From the NCBI RefSeq assembly GCF_009792355.1, contig NZ_CP047045.1, positions 3,002,501 to 3,066,500 on the forward strand: a stretch of 64,000 bases of DNA. The letters are read 5' to 3'. The DNA comes from Terricaulis silvestris (GTDB taxonomy: Bacteria; Pseudomonadota; Alphaproteobacteria; Caulobacterales; Aquidulcibacteraceae). Under the pieces are notes generated by a model. That model had not been told where the DNA came from. It did no database searches and saw only the letters and a program-made list of their open reading frames with translations. Within the stretch, counting starts at the first letter, position 1; every line of letters begins with the position of its first letter. A program made the translations under genes and the position numbers. Positions 28,861-37,158 of this stretch are shown one piece after another.

Positions 28861-29178
28861 TTACTGCGCGACGGCGGCCGTCTGCAGCGTCGGCGTGATG
28901 GACGCGATCGCAAGTGGTTCGCCGCGGGTCACTTCGCAGCGGATGTTCTGGAGATCGCCATTGCGCCAATAGTCGAAATCGACGCGCACCAAGCGAGCGC
29001 GGACATTGACCTGATCCAAGCGGACCTGGCCGGTCTCGGCGCCTGTCTGGGCGACGACTTCAGCGCGGCAGAGCCGGATCGCGGCAGTCCGGTCGGCGAC
29101 ATTGTCACCAGCGAAAGCGGCGGTCGGGGACGCCAGGACGGCGGCGGCTAATACAGCGTAAGAAAAGAACTTTTTCAT
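28861..29178 (-). CDS. Small periplasmic protein with signal peptide, 105 aa
   Basis: ATG at 29178 with GGAGGG at 8-base spacing. Signal peptide KKFFSYAVLAAAVLASPTAAFA, then about 80 residues with two cysteines (RLCRAEV, NIRCEV) and a beta-like VRLDQVNVRARLVRVDFDYW stretch. No recognised family. It is divergent from tetR and shares the intergenic operator pair, so it is probably under TetR-type control. Confidence 0.75.
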   Translation of the reverse strand: MKKFFSYAVLAAAVLASPTAAFAGDNVADRTAAIRLCRAEVVAQTGAETGQVRLDQVNVRARLVRVDFDYWRNGDLQNIRCEVTRGEPLAIASITPTLQTAAVAQ

Positions 29179-29212
29179 GGGTAGACCCTCCGGGGAAGAG
29201 ACGAGCCGGTCA

Positions 29213-29263
29213 TGTATGACGACCGGTCTATTTGTTGGATATCACTAGACCGGTCGTCATACA
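29213..29263. promoter_or_regulatory. Double TetR-type operator: 18-bp perfect inverted repeat with GACCGGTC cores
   Basis: TGTATGACGACCGGTCTA (29213-29230) is repeated as its exact reverse complement at 29246-29263, with 15 bases between. Each half contains the 8-bp palindrome GACCGGTC, so each can bind one dimer. LmrA/YxaF-type TetR regulators are known to bind TAGACCGGTC-like cores. The right-hand site covers the predicted tetR -35, and the left-hand site lies 34-52 bases before the ATG of the periplasmic gene, so both divergent genes should be repressed. Confidence 0.87.
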
Positions 29264-29274
29264 AGTGCTATTTT
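29246..29274 (+). promoter_or_regulatory. tetR promoter, predicted leaderless start
   Basis: TAGACC (29246-29251), 17 bases, then TATTTT (29269-29274) preceded by TGC, an extended -10. The predicted +1 is 29281, the A of the tetR ATG, so the transcript would be leaderless. No Shine-Dalgarno is visible. The -35 lies inside the right operator. Confidence 0.55.
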
Positions 29275-29280
29275 GCGGTC

Positions 29281-29862
29281 ATGGCAAAAGTTTCATCGGC
29301 CCGTGAAGACATGCTCTCCGCCGCCGTCGAGCTCTTCCGCGCGCGCGGATATGAGGGCGTCGGCGTCGCTGAGTTATTGGAGAAATCTGGCGCGCCCCGC
29401 GGCTCGCTCTATTTCCATTTTCCAGGCGGCAAAGAGCAAATCGGCGCCGAAGTGGTCGAACGCGTCGGGGCGACAGTCGCCGGCCGCTTTCGCGAGCTAC
29501 ACGAAAGCGGTGTCGACATGCACACGTTCATCGAGCGCGTGTTCAAGACCACCGCCAAGGAATCCAAGTCGCGCGACTTCAAAGCGTCCTGCCCGATCTG
29601 CGCCATCGCAACGGGCTTTGCAGCCACGGACTTGAAGCTCACCGTGGCTGTGCGGCAGGTCTTCAATTCCTGGGAAGAAGAAATCCGCCTCGCCGCCGTT
29701 ACGCGCGGTATGACGGAAGCCAACGCCAGCGTCTTCGCCTCCGCGTTTCTCTGCGCCATGGAAGGCGCGTTTGTGGTAGCGAAAGCGCAAGGCACGTCAG
29801 CGCCACACGTGAACGCCTCACGCGCGATCCAAGCACTCGCCGCCCAATTGCTGCCGAACTAA
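29281..29862 (+). CDS. TetR/AcrR-family transcriptional regulator (LmrA/YxaF-like)
   Basis: 193 residues from the ATG at 29281. The N-terminal HTH reads MLSAAVELFRARGYEGVGVAELLEKSGAPRGSLYFHFPGGKEQI, the variant with SLYFHFPGGK typical of LmrA/YxaF-type repressors. The C-terminal ligand domain contains a SCPICAIATGF cysteine pair. It should bind the GACCGGTC operators just upstream, repress itself and the divergent periplasmic gene, and be released by a small ligand such as a flavonoid-like compound in known homologues. Its TAA shares a CTAA with the DUF1203 gene. Confidence 0.92.
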   Translation: MAKVSSAREDMLSAAVELFRARGYEGVGVAELLEKSGAPRGSLYFHFPGGKEQIGAEVVERVGATVAGRFRELHESGVDMHTFIERVFKTTAKESKSRDFKASCPICAIATGFAATDLKLTVAVRQVFNSWEEEIRLAAVTRGMTEANASVFASAFLCAMEGAFVVAKAQGTSAPHVNASRAIQALAAQLLPN

Positions 29863-30323
29863 GCCCGATCGATTCGCGCCGCGAAGCAGCCGCGCCGCGC
29901 GTAGTGCGCATGGATGTAGGCGACGTTGGCATTGTCAAAAAAGCGATCGATCATCGCCTTTGCGTCGGCGCCTTCCACAACTTCGGCCTCGACCATCATG
30001 TGCCCCGCATCAAACCCACGCAGCGAAAGCGTCCGCCGCGTTAGCGCCGCCGGAATCGCATCTACGCCGTCGAATCGCACGCGGGTCTCGCGGACGAAGA
30101 TCGGCCCCTGCTGACGATAGGGCGTATCAGCGGGTTGATGATCAAAGCTCAACAGCAGCACCGGTTCGCCGATCTCCGCGTCGTCCAACGAAATCCTGCA
30201 TGGCGCACCGGGCTTCTCATCGACACGGACGCGTTCGATGCCCTTCGCCGTCAGCTGCTCATCGCTCAGCGACTGCAGATCTGCGAACAGCTCAGGATCG
30301 AGACCCTGGATACGAAAGCTCAT
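29859..30323 (-). CDS. DUF1203 family protein
   Basis: 154 residues. The signature CRISLDDAEIGEPVLLLSFDHQ followed by TPYRQQGPIFVRE is typical of DUF1203, as is the DAKAMIDRFFDNANVAYIHAHYARRGCFA ending. A cytoplasmic single-domain protein of unknown function. It is convergent with tetR, overlapping four bases. Confidence 0.88.
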   Translation of the reverse strand: MSFRIQGLDPELFADLQSLSDEQLTAKGIERVRVDEKPGAPCRISLDDAEIGEPVLLLSFDHQPADTPYRQQGPIFVRETRVRFDGVDAIPAALTRRTLSLRGFDAGHMMVEAEVVEGADAKAMIDRFFDNANVAYIHAHYARRGCFAARIDRA

Positions 30324-30392
30324 TCAATCTCTCCTACAGCGGCCATCGTGCGCTAAAGTAGCGAACCGTGCTCGCCGCAATCGGACCTTCGG

Positions 30393-31028
30393 ATGCCCAT
30401 GCGCCTCAACCAAGTGACCGCCGCCACAACCGATCTCGACGCCTCGATCGCGTTCTACCGGCTGCTCGGCCTCAAGCTCATAGTGAAGAGTACGCACTAC
30501 GCGCGCTTCGAGTTACCGCGCGGCGAGGCGACGTTTTCGCTGCACCTCACCGAGGGCCCGATCCCGCGCGAAAACGCACCGCAGCTTTATTTCGAAGTGC
30601 TCGATGTCGATTTCGAAATTCGCCGCTTGAAGCTCGCCGGTGTCGCTATCAAGCGCGAAGCCATGGCGCAGAGCTGGCTCTGGTACGAAGCCTGGCTGCG
30701 CGACCCCGCCGGCAACGCGATCTGCATCTATCACGCCGGTGACGCGCGCCGGTATCCGCCCTGGCGCATCGACGCGCCGCCAAGCGAAAACACGCTGCAC
30801 CTCGTCATCCGCGACGGTGAGAAATGGGCGCTGGTGAAGCACGAGGGCGGCGCCGAGACCTGGCGCGCACTGCAGGACCGCTATGGCGATTACAACGCCT
30901 CGCTCGGCCCGTTCGATCTCTTCAGCTTGCTTGCGATGCTCGAAACCGAATGGCCCGACCTCTTCCTCGCGCACGACCAAGCCATCCGCGCCTTCGCCGT
31001 CAGCGATGCAACTGAGCTGGAGCTCTAG
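30393..31028 (+). CDS. VOC/glyoxalase-fold protein with extra C-terminal domain
   Basis: 211 residues. The first 125 form a vicinal-oxygen-chelate domain (LNQVTAATTDLDASIAFYRLLGLKLIV; YFEVLDVDFEIRRL; WLRDPAGNAICIYHAG). About 85 residues follow that are not part of a usual VOC monomer (HLVIRDGEKWALVKHEGGA ... ETEWPDLFLAHDQAIRAFA). It could be a metal-dependent lyase, dioxygenase or resistance protein; metal ligands are not certain by eye. It shares a CTAG stop with the next gene. Confidence 0.8.
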   Translation: MPMRLNQVTAATTDLDASIAFYRLLGLKLIVKSTHYARFELPRGEATFSLHLTEGPIPRENAPQLYFEVLDVDFEIRRLKLAGVAIKREAMAQSWLWYEAWLRDPAGNAICIYHAGDARRYPPWRIDAPPSENTLHLVIRDGEKWALVKHEGGAETWRALQDRYGDYNASLGPFDLFSLLAMLETEWPDLFLAHDQAIRAFAVSDATELEL

Positions 31029-31507
31029 AAGTCCATCGGCCCAAGGCCGTGCCACGCGGCAGCGAAGCCCATCGTGCCGAAGAAGGCGACGATCGCCAGG
31101 AGGATGAGCACGCCGAGGATCAACAGCACCAGCGCGCCGATCCAGGCAATGCGGTTCAGCAACAGCGCCGTGTCGTCGTGGTCGCGCTGCGCCTGGCTGG
31201 CGCCGACAACGCCGAGCACGAACGCCGCAACCGTCGGCAAGAACGGAATGATGAAGCCGACCACCAGGCACGCGACGCCGATCCAGCCCAGCACGCGCGA
31301 GCTCGATTGCGGCATGCCAGCCGCTGTCATGCCCGGCACGGCGAACACGCTTTTCGCCTGCCCGCCCTCTTCGACGAAATCGACGATCTGCCCAGCCATC
31401 GGCGGACCGGCCGAACGCCAATCGCTCATGGCGAATTCGAGCCTTTGATCGTTTGGTCCAAGCAGGACGCCGCGTCCTTCGTGGACGCCGAGAATGGTTC
31501 CGCGCAT
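31025..31507 (-). CDS. Membrane protein with N-terminal cold-shock-like beta domain
   Basis: 160 residues. The first 55 (RGTILGVHEGRGVLLGPNDQRLEFAMSDW ... GQIVDFVEEGGQAKSVFAV) resemble a cold-shock/OB-type barrel, a known arrangement in small membrane proteins. About three hydrophobic stretches follow (VLGWIGVACLVVGFIIPFLP; FVLGVVGASQ; IGALVLLILGVLILLAIVAFF). It follows the lipoprotein gene by 20 bases on the same strand and is probably co-transcribed. Function unknown. Confidence 0.78.
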   Translation of the reverse strand: MRGTILGVHEGRGVLLGPNDQRLEFAMSDWRSAGPPMAGQIVDFVEEGGQAKSVFAVPGMTAAGMPQSSSRVLGWIGVACLVVGFIIPFLPTVAAFVLGVVGASQAQRDHDDTALLLNRIAWIGALVLLILGVLILLAIVAFFGTMGFAAAWHGLGPMDF

Positions 31508-31527
31508 GCGCTTGCGTTACGCGGTGA

Positions 31528-32703
31528 TCACTCCGCGATCAAGCGGCTGGGCGCCCGGATCGCATCCGGCGATTGGTTCAACGCCAAGATTTCCGCGATC
31601 AGCGACAGCACCGAAGACGAGCGATCGCCTTCCTCCGCCGTGTCCTGGCAGCGTCCTTCTCCGCTCGCGGCGCCGCATGAGCGTCCGATCGCGGGGCCGG
31701 CGTAATAGCGTTGTCCGCCATAGACCACCGAAGCTGCATAGATATCAGCATCCGCCGCGCCTTCCGGCACGACGCGAAACAGTGGCACGCCTTGCCCGCC
31801 TCCACGCAGACCGGCGGCGCGTACGTTAAGCTGCGCTTCAATCGGCGCGCCCTCTTCGGCAACCATTGCGCCGGCGCGCATCAGCTCTCCGACATAATAG
31901 ACCATGTCGTCCAACGATCGCAGACGCAGGCGCACCAACGTCGAGCCAATCGGAAACACCGGATCGCAATCCAACCCTTCGCGCGGCGGCATCGGCCGCA
32001 CCGGCGTTGTCGGCGCATAGGTTTCCACCACGCCGCACAACGGCCGACCATGCGCCATGTCGATGCCGCTCTCGTTCGGCCGCCCGCTGGTGGAGATCAG
32101 AAATTCACGCAGCTCACGCACGAACGCGCACCCATTGGTGTCCACGTTCGGCGCGCAATCCTCGAAGATCGTATTGGCTTCATTGACGTAGGAATGGCGC
32201 ACACCTTCGGCGTCCGTCTTCTCGATCCCCTCCACCATCACCAGCAACAGCAAATCGCGCGGCCAGCCGCTGCGCCAATAATGCTCGAACACATAGGGCG
32301 CAGTCGGTTCGAACGCCGTTCGCGTCAGCGTTTCCGCGCTGAACGGCTGCACTGCATACGATGGCCGCGTCTGGGTTTGGCGCTCAACGCCCACATTCCC
32401 GAAACCCCAAGGCGACCCGCTTTCACCGAGCGGAATACCGCCGATGGAGCCGCTTTGAGTCATGCTCCAGGACGGGCTGTCGGAGATGCCCGTCATCGCC
32501 AAGTAGTAACGCGGCAGCCGGTCCCGCGAGCGCAAGATGTTCAGCAGGATTTGCGCCGACACCGCTTGACCATAGGCGTCGTTGAACGCGGCAGCATCGT
32601 CGGCAATTTGGCGTGTCAGACGTTCGCGGCGGACATCCGCCGGCGCCGTCGCGCACGCGGTCAAGAACGCGCACGCCGCGATCAAACCAAGCCAAGCCTT
32701 CAT
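31528..32703 (-). CDS. Hypothetical lipoprotein, 391 aa
   Basis: The ATG at 32703 is chosen because it opens a lipoprotein signal (KAWLGLIAACAFLTAC, lipobox LTAC) and GGAGA lies 9-10 bases before it; the frame is open further upstream but that part is Arg/Pro-rich and not protein-like. The mature part contains RRERLTRQIADDAAAFNDAYG and ILLNILRSRDRLPRYYLAMTGISD, a pattern seen in large uncharacterised proteobacterial lipoproteins. Several Cys in the middle (FEDCAPNVDTNGCAF; GRPLCGV) may form disulfides. Outer-membrane location is likely; function unknown. Confidence 0.82.
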   Translation of the reverse strand: MKAWLGLIAACAFLTACATAPADVRRERLTRQIADDAAAFNDAYGQAVSAQILLNILRSRDRLPRYYLAMTGISDSPSWSMTQSGSIGGIPLGESGSPWGFGNVGVERQTQTRPSYAVQPFSAETLTRTAFEPTAPYVFEHYWRSGWPRDLLLLVMVEGIEKTDAEGVRHSYVNEANTIFEDCAPNVDTNGCAFVRELREFLISTSGRPNESGIDMAHGRPLCGVVETYAPTTPVRPMPPREGLDCDPVFPIGSTLVRLRLRSLDDMVYYVGELMRAGAMVAEEGAPIEAQLNVRAAGLRGGGQGVPLFRVVPEGAADADIYAASVVYGGQRYYAGPAIGRSCGAASGEGRCQDTAEEGDRSSSVLSLIAEILALNQSPDAIRAPSRLIAE

Positions 32704-32813
32704 CCGGTCTTCTCCCCGTGCGCGAGAATGCCGCGCGGCCGGAGCGGTCGCCAAGCGACTTCTCCTGACCGGAAGCGCTTGCTCTTCGCCGCCATCGGCG
32801 CTTGAAGGACGCC

Positions 32814-33422
32814 ATGGAGCACCTGATCGAAGGTTATCGCGTCTATCGCGAGAAACGCTGGCCGGAACTTCGCGCGCTGCACCGCAGCCTCGCGCAGCGG
32901 GGGCAAGCGCCACAAACCTTGGTGATCGCCTGCGCCGATAGCCGCGTCGATCCCGCCACCATCTTCAACGCCGATCCGGGCGAGCTCTTCGTGGTCCGCA
33001 ACGTCGCCAACTTGGCGCCGCCGTTCGAGGAAGCGCCTGGTTTTCATGGCGTCAGCGCCGCGATCGAGTTCGCGGTCACACAACTCCAGGTGCAAACCAT
33101 CGTGGTCATGGGCCACGCCCAATGCGGCGGCGTGGCCGCAGCACTCGACGATCATGTGCGCGATCCGCACTCTTTCCTGGACGCCTGGATCGGTCTGCTC
33201 GACACCGCCAAGGAGCGCGTTATTCACCTCGACGGCGATCGGCACTCGGCGCTCGAGTACGAGTCCATTCGCGTCACGCTAGAAAATCTCGCCACCTTTC
33301 CATTCATTCAGAAAGCGATGCGCGAGCGCGATTTGAAGCTGGTCGGCATGCACTACGGCGTGGCCGACGGCAGCCTCGAACTGCTCGACACTGAGACTGG
33401 GGACTTTAACCCTGTCCTTTGA
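32814..33422 (+). CDS. Beta-class carbonic anhydrase
   Basis: 202 residues from the ATG at 32814, with AAGGA 6 bases before it. Zinc ligands Cys40, His101 and Cys104 and the Asp42-Arg44 dyad appear in CADSRVDP and GHAQCGG. It interconverts CO2 and bicarbonate, which supplies carbamoyl-phosphate synthase and carboxylases; carA and carB are in this window. It is divergent from the lipoprotein gene. Confidence 0.94.
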   Translation: MEHLIEGYRVYREKRWPELRALHRSLAQRGQAPQTLVIACADSRVDPATIFNADPGELFVVRNVANLAPPFEEAPGFHGVSAAIEFAVTQLQVQTIVVMGHAQCGGVAAALDDHVRDPHSFLDAWIGLLDTAKERVIHLDGDRHSALEYESIRVTLENLATFPFIQKAMRERDLKLVGMHYGVADGSLELLDTETGDFNPVL

Positions 33423-33527
33423 TGCGTTTTCATCACGTGCAACGTCCGATCCCCTGTTTGCACTGGTATGTTCCATGCTATGGCCTGAAGGCCGCACGGG
33501 GACCTGGGGAGGGACGCAGGAGACGGC

Positions 33528-35144
33528 ATGTCGGACGTTCTGATTGTCTGTGTTCGCGAGGACGAACCTCAAGCGAAGGCGCTTGCGGAGATGTTCGAGG
33601 CTGCGGGCTTCTCGATCGGCGGCGCGCCGTCGAGCGACGGCGCCCTGCGTTCAAGCGGCGCCGGCCTCGTGGTCTGGTCGCAAGCCTCCATCCGATCGCG
33701 TCCGTTTCTCGACGCCGCCCAGCGTGTGATCAATGCTGAAAAGGCAGTCGTCGCGAGCCTGATTGAGCCGCCGCCGCCGTCCAGCATCGGCGACTCTCCG
33801 GTGTTCGATCTCTCCCGCTGGGACGGCGATCCCAACGATCCTTCACTCGACCCGCTGTTCTTCGCCGTCGACCGCATGGTGAATTCCGCGCGCGCCGCTG
33901 TCGGCGCCAGCGCAGTGCAAGAGCCTTCGCGCTATGAGGCGCCGCCGCAGCGCGAAGCGCCGCGCGCGCCGAAGCCGTCTTCTGCGCCACCGCAGGCCTC
34001 GTATTCCCGCCCCGCATCCGACCCACTCGGCTCAGAAGCCGAGCATTGGCGCGCAATTCGCGACAGCCGCAATCCGTCGGACTTCATGGATTACCTGGCG
34101 CGCTATGGTCCCGAGGGCGCGTTCTCCGAAGTCGCCGAACTGCGCTTAAAACAACTGACCTCGCACTCGGACCGCCCCATGTCGGCCAGCGCACGCCCTG
34201 CCGTTGGCGCGCCACGCACCGCTCCGGCCACGCCGTCGCGGCCAATGTTGCCGCCGCGCGCGGACGCGCCGCGCCGGGACGTTCCACCGATCCTGCGCCG
34301 GCCTGAACCATCACGCCGCCCCCCGCCGGAACGCGGTTTCGATCGCGGCGATCTGCGTGAACCGCCGAAAGGCGAAGGCGGCCCGCTGCGGGCCTTCATC
34401 CTTATTGCGCTGCTCGGGGGCGCCGCTCTGATTGGCGGCCTCTACTTTGGCGGCGGTATGCCGAACTTCGGCGGCGCGCCCCAGGAAGAACAGATCGCCG
34501 ACGCCGGCCCGCCGCCGGGGTCTTACGACGAACCCGCCGACGCCTCGACGCTCGACGAGCCGACAGGTGTGCCAATTGAGGACATCGCCACGCCGGCGCG
34601 CCGCACCGAAACGGCAGCGCGGCGGGAAACGCCCGAACCGGCGCGTCGCGAGGAGCGCCCGCGCCGTGAAGAAGCCGCGCCGCCGCCGCCCGTCACGTCT
34701 TGGAGCGGCGCCAATGGCCAGCCGGCCGGCGGCCCGACTTCGCTTTCGCCCGGAAGCACCGGCGCGCCGTCCACGGTCGCTCCGCCGGCGCTGACGGCGA
34801 GCGTGCCGACGCCAACTACCACTATCTCGCGCTCGACGACGACAATCCGCCAAGGCAGCGTGGTGTGGGCCCAGCGCCCGACGGCGCGGCGCATCAGCGA
34901 ACTCTATCCCGAGCGCGCCGGCCGCGATGGCGTCGGCGGCCGGGTCGAGCTCGACTGCAGCGTGCGCACAAACATGTCGCTGGCGTGCTCGGTGGCGAGT
35001 GAATCCCCGGCGGGCGTTGGCTTCGGCCGAGCCGCGCTAAGCGCGGCCGCTACCTATCGCTCCCGCGGCGCTCTGAGCGACGGCGCGGACGCAACTGGCG
35101 CCCGGACCCGCATCGTGGTGCAGTTCCAGGCGCCGACGAACTAA
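33528..35144 (+). CDS. TIR-like domain / transmembrane / TonB C-terminal domain fusion protein
   Basis: 538 residues; AGGAG lies 8 bases before the ATG. Residues 1-125 are TIR-like (DVLIVCVREDEPQAKALAEMF; GAGLVVWSQASIRS; VFDLSRWDGDPNDPSLDPLF). A linker holds HWRAIRDSRNPSDFMDYLARYG, a motif common in TIR and caspase-like proteins. One transmembrane helix follows (about 289-308), then a Pro/Glu/Arg-rich spacer as in TonB. The last 90 residues are a Caulobacter-type TonB domain (AQRPTARRISELYPERAGRDG; FGRAALSAAATYR) with two cysteines. The TIR catalytic Glu position (after S..W) appears to be Ala, so NADase activity is doubtful. The topology is cytoplasmic TIR and periplasmic TonB. Confidence 0.85.
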   Translation: MSDVLIVCVREDEPQAKALAEMFEAAGFSIGGAPSSDGALRSSGAGLVVWSQASIRSRPFLDAAQRVINAEKAVVASLIEPPPPSSIGDSPVFDLSRWDGDPNDPSLDPLFFAVDRMVNSARAAVGASAVQEPSRYEAPPQREAPRAPKPSSAPPQASYSRPASDPLGSEAEHWRAIRDSRNPSDFMDYLARYGPEGAFSEVAELRLKQLTSHSDRPMSASARPAVGAPRTAPATPSRPMLPPRADAPRRDVPPILRRPEPSRRPPPERGFDRGDLREPPKGEGGPLRAFILIALLGGAALIGGLYFGGGMPNFGGAPQEEQIADAGPPPGSYDEPADASTLDEPTGVPIEDIATPARRTETAARRETPEPARREERPRREEAAPPPPVTSWSGANGQPAGGPTSLSPGSTGAPSTVAPPALTASVPTPTTTISRSTTTIRQGSVVWAQRPTARRISELYPERAGRDGVGGRVELDCSVRTNMSLACSVASESPAGVGFGRAALSAAATYRSRGALSDGADATGARTRIVVQFQAPTN

Positions 35145-35160
35145 CCTCCCTACGTTCGCG

Positions 35161-37002
35161 TTAGTGCGTCAGGCGCAGCTGGCCGATGCCTGAACCGATC
35201 GCATCGAATGCTTCCGAGAGTTCCTGCGCGTTGTCGGCGCGGAAGAAGTTCTCGTCGCTCGAAGCGCAATTGCGCATCAAGGTCTCGGTTGCCTGGTCGG
35301 TCTCCCGGAAAATCACCGTGTAGATTTCGATGCCCGCATTCTTGATGTTCGTGCAGAGCGTGGCTTCGCGTTGGTTCACGTAACTCACGTAGCTTGTCGA
35401 GGACGAGATGTTGCGCCGGTATTGCGGGGCCAGGATGCCACGCACAATGCCGCCGATCAGCTGACCCAACAGGCCGCCATCGGCCAGGTCGGTCCACACG
35501 CCCAAATGGTTGTAGGCCGAGTAGTCGCTGTCGAGCACGGGATCGGAACCGACATTGGTGTTTTCGCCGTCAGACATCAGCACGATTACCTTGCGCACGT
35601 TCGGACCGTAGGCCGCGCCTTCGCTGAACGGAGCGTTCGGTGAAAGCACGCGCCAGCCCCAGGCCAGGCCTTCCGCCTGGTTGGTGCCGCCGCCCGACCA
35701 ATGACGCATCGCGGCGACGTTGGTCTGAAGTAGGTTCTCGTTGGTGGTCAGCGGCACGATCGGAGTCGGGCAGCCACGGTTCGGACCGCGCGTGTCCGGC
35801 GGCGAGGCGTCGATCGAAGCGCTGTTATTGCGATACTTGAACACGTTGAACATACGCGCTTGCAGACCGTCGTCATCATTGGCGGTGCCGCTGCCGCTGG
35901 ACATGCGCGAGCTCATCGTCGCGCTCGTGATGTTGCCTTGGCTGTCAGTGATGTAGGAGTTCGAAGAGGTCACGCCGTTATCGACGGTGTCCAGCCAAAA
36001 GAACGGAACGAACATGGTGTCAGGCGTACCGATATTCGGCGCTGCATCGGTGACGTCGTACGGTTCAGGGCGGGCTTCGACGCAGCCCTTCCAGTCATCA
36101 TTCGGCAGCAAGTCGAACAAGGTAAGATAATTGATCCCATCGGACGGCGTCCACGCGTAGCAACGATTGGCCTGTCCGCCGGACGAGCCCAAGAGCCCGC
36201 CAAGCAAAGAGGCGTCGCCACGGCGCCACGTGATGCGGTACGAGCCCGGATAGCCCGTGAACGGCAGCGTCGAGATGTTTTGGCAGTTGTTGCCCGTGTT
36301 GCCAGTGCCGCTCGTCGTGCGCGCGCGGTATGCGATCGAACGATCTTCGAGAATTTCGCCGTTGTAAGCGGCCTGGCCAGCCTGATCCATCCAGGCCAGG
36401 TGCGAGGCTTCGTTGCCGATGTTCACCTGCGCCACAAACGGCACCAGCGCCACCCTCACAGTGTCGCCATCGATCGACAGCAGATCGCCCACGAGATCCG
36501 AAGCCGCGCTGCGAAGGCCGTCCATGTCGGCCGACATCGAGCCGGTGTTGTCGAGCACGAGCGCGACTTCGATCGGCGGGCTGGCGTTAGCTTCAGCCAC
36601 GGCCTGGACCGCGATGTCCCAATCCTGGTTCTTGATGACGCGCGCGAGGCTGAGCGGCATTGGCATCGACGCCGACGCCATGTGCCCACCGTCGTCGAGG
36701 TGCGTAATCGTGAATGTCGCGCCCGTGGCCAGATCGCCCATTTCGGCGTCGAAGAACGCCTCGGCCGCCGCTTGGCGCTGGGCCAGGGTGAGGTTGGAGC
36801 TTCGTTCAGCCACCAGAGCCGCGCCATCGACCGCGTTCTGCATCTGGTTGCGCAGCGCCTGCGCGCGCGTGAAATCCACGGTGATGCCGATCAGGCCCAC
36901 CAGGACGGCCCCCATCAGGCCCCACATCATGGCCACGTTGCCCCGGCGATCGCGCCCAAAGGCGCGAGCCGATCGCTCGCCGATGAATTCCTGGGTAACC
37001 AT
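35161..37002 (-). CDS. TadG-like pilus assembly protein with TadE-like N-terminus and VWA domain
   Basis: 613 residues from the ATG at 37002 (GAGG upstream; a TTG at 37014 also opens the frame). The N-terminus RDRRGNVAMMWGLMGAVLVGLIGITVDFTRA is the TadE/TadG hydrophobic leader, followed by QNAVDGAALVAE. A VWA domain begins EVALVLDNTGSMSADMDGL, with the full MIDAS DNTGS and later VIVLMSDGENTN. Such proteins act with Flp (Tad) pili at the cell surface; no other tad genes are in the window, so this is a stand-alone copy. Confidence 0.88.
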   Translation of the reverse strand: MVTQEFIGERSARAFGRDRRGNVAMMWGLMGAVLVGLIGITVDFTRAQALRNQMQNAVDGAALVAERSSNLTLAQRQAAAEAFFDAEMGDLATGATFTITHLDDGGHMASASMPMPLSLARVIKNQDWDIAVQAVAEANASPPIEVALVLDNTGSMSADMDGLRSAASDLVGDLLSIDGDTVRVALVPFVAQVNIGNEASHLAWMDQAGQAAYNGEILEDRSIAYRARTTSGTGNTGNNCQNISTLPFTGYPGSYRITWRRGDASLLGGLLGSSGGQANRCYAWTPSDGINYLTLFDLLPNDDWKGCVEARPEPYDVTDAAPNIGTPDTMFVPFFWLDTVDNGVTSSNSYITDSQGNITSATMSSRMSSGSGTANDDDGLQARMFNVFKYRNNSASIDASPPDTRGPNRGCPTPIVPLTTNENLLQTNVAAMRHWSGGGTNQAEGLAWGWRVLSPNAPFSEGAAYGPNVRKVIVLMSDGENTNVGSDPVLDSDYSAYNHLGVWTDLADGGLLGQLIGGIVRGILAPQYRRNISSSTSYVSYVNQREATLCTNIKNAGIEIYTVIFRETDQATETLMRNCASSDENFFRADNAQELSEAFDAIGSGIGQLRLTH

Positions 37003-37114
37003 TTTCCGCCTCAAAATCGGACCCTTAGAACCCTCTGAGGTACCAGAAGGCGCTTAATTTCCGATTTGGAAGGGTCCTTAACGCCGGCTTATTCGCTTGC
37101 GTGGCGACCGAATT

Positions 37115-37135
37115 TGCTATTATGATGATATCATC
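37115..37135 (+). promoter_or_regulatory. Extended -10 promoter with overlapping 12-bp palindrome upstream of the SPFH operon
   Basis: TGC plus TATTAT (37115-37123) is an extended -10, placing +1 near 37130. GATGATATCATC (37124-37135) is a perfect palindrome directly across that start site. Its position suits a repressor site; the ribbon-helix-helix protein encoded as second gene of this operon is a candidate binder. Confidence 0.5.
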
Positions 37136-37158
37136 TTGATGGCATGAGAGGGTAGATC

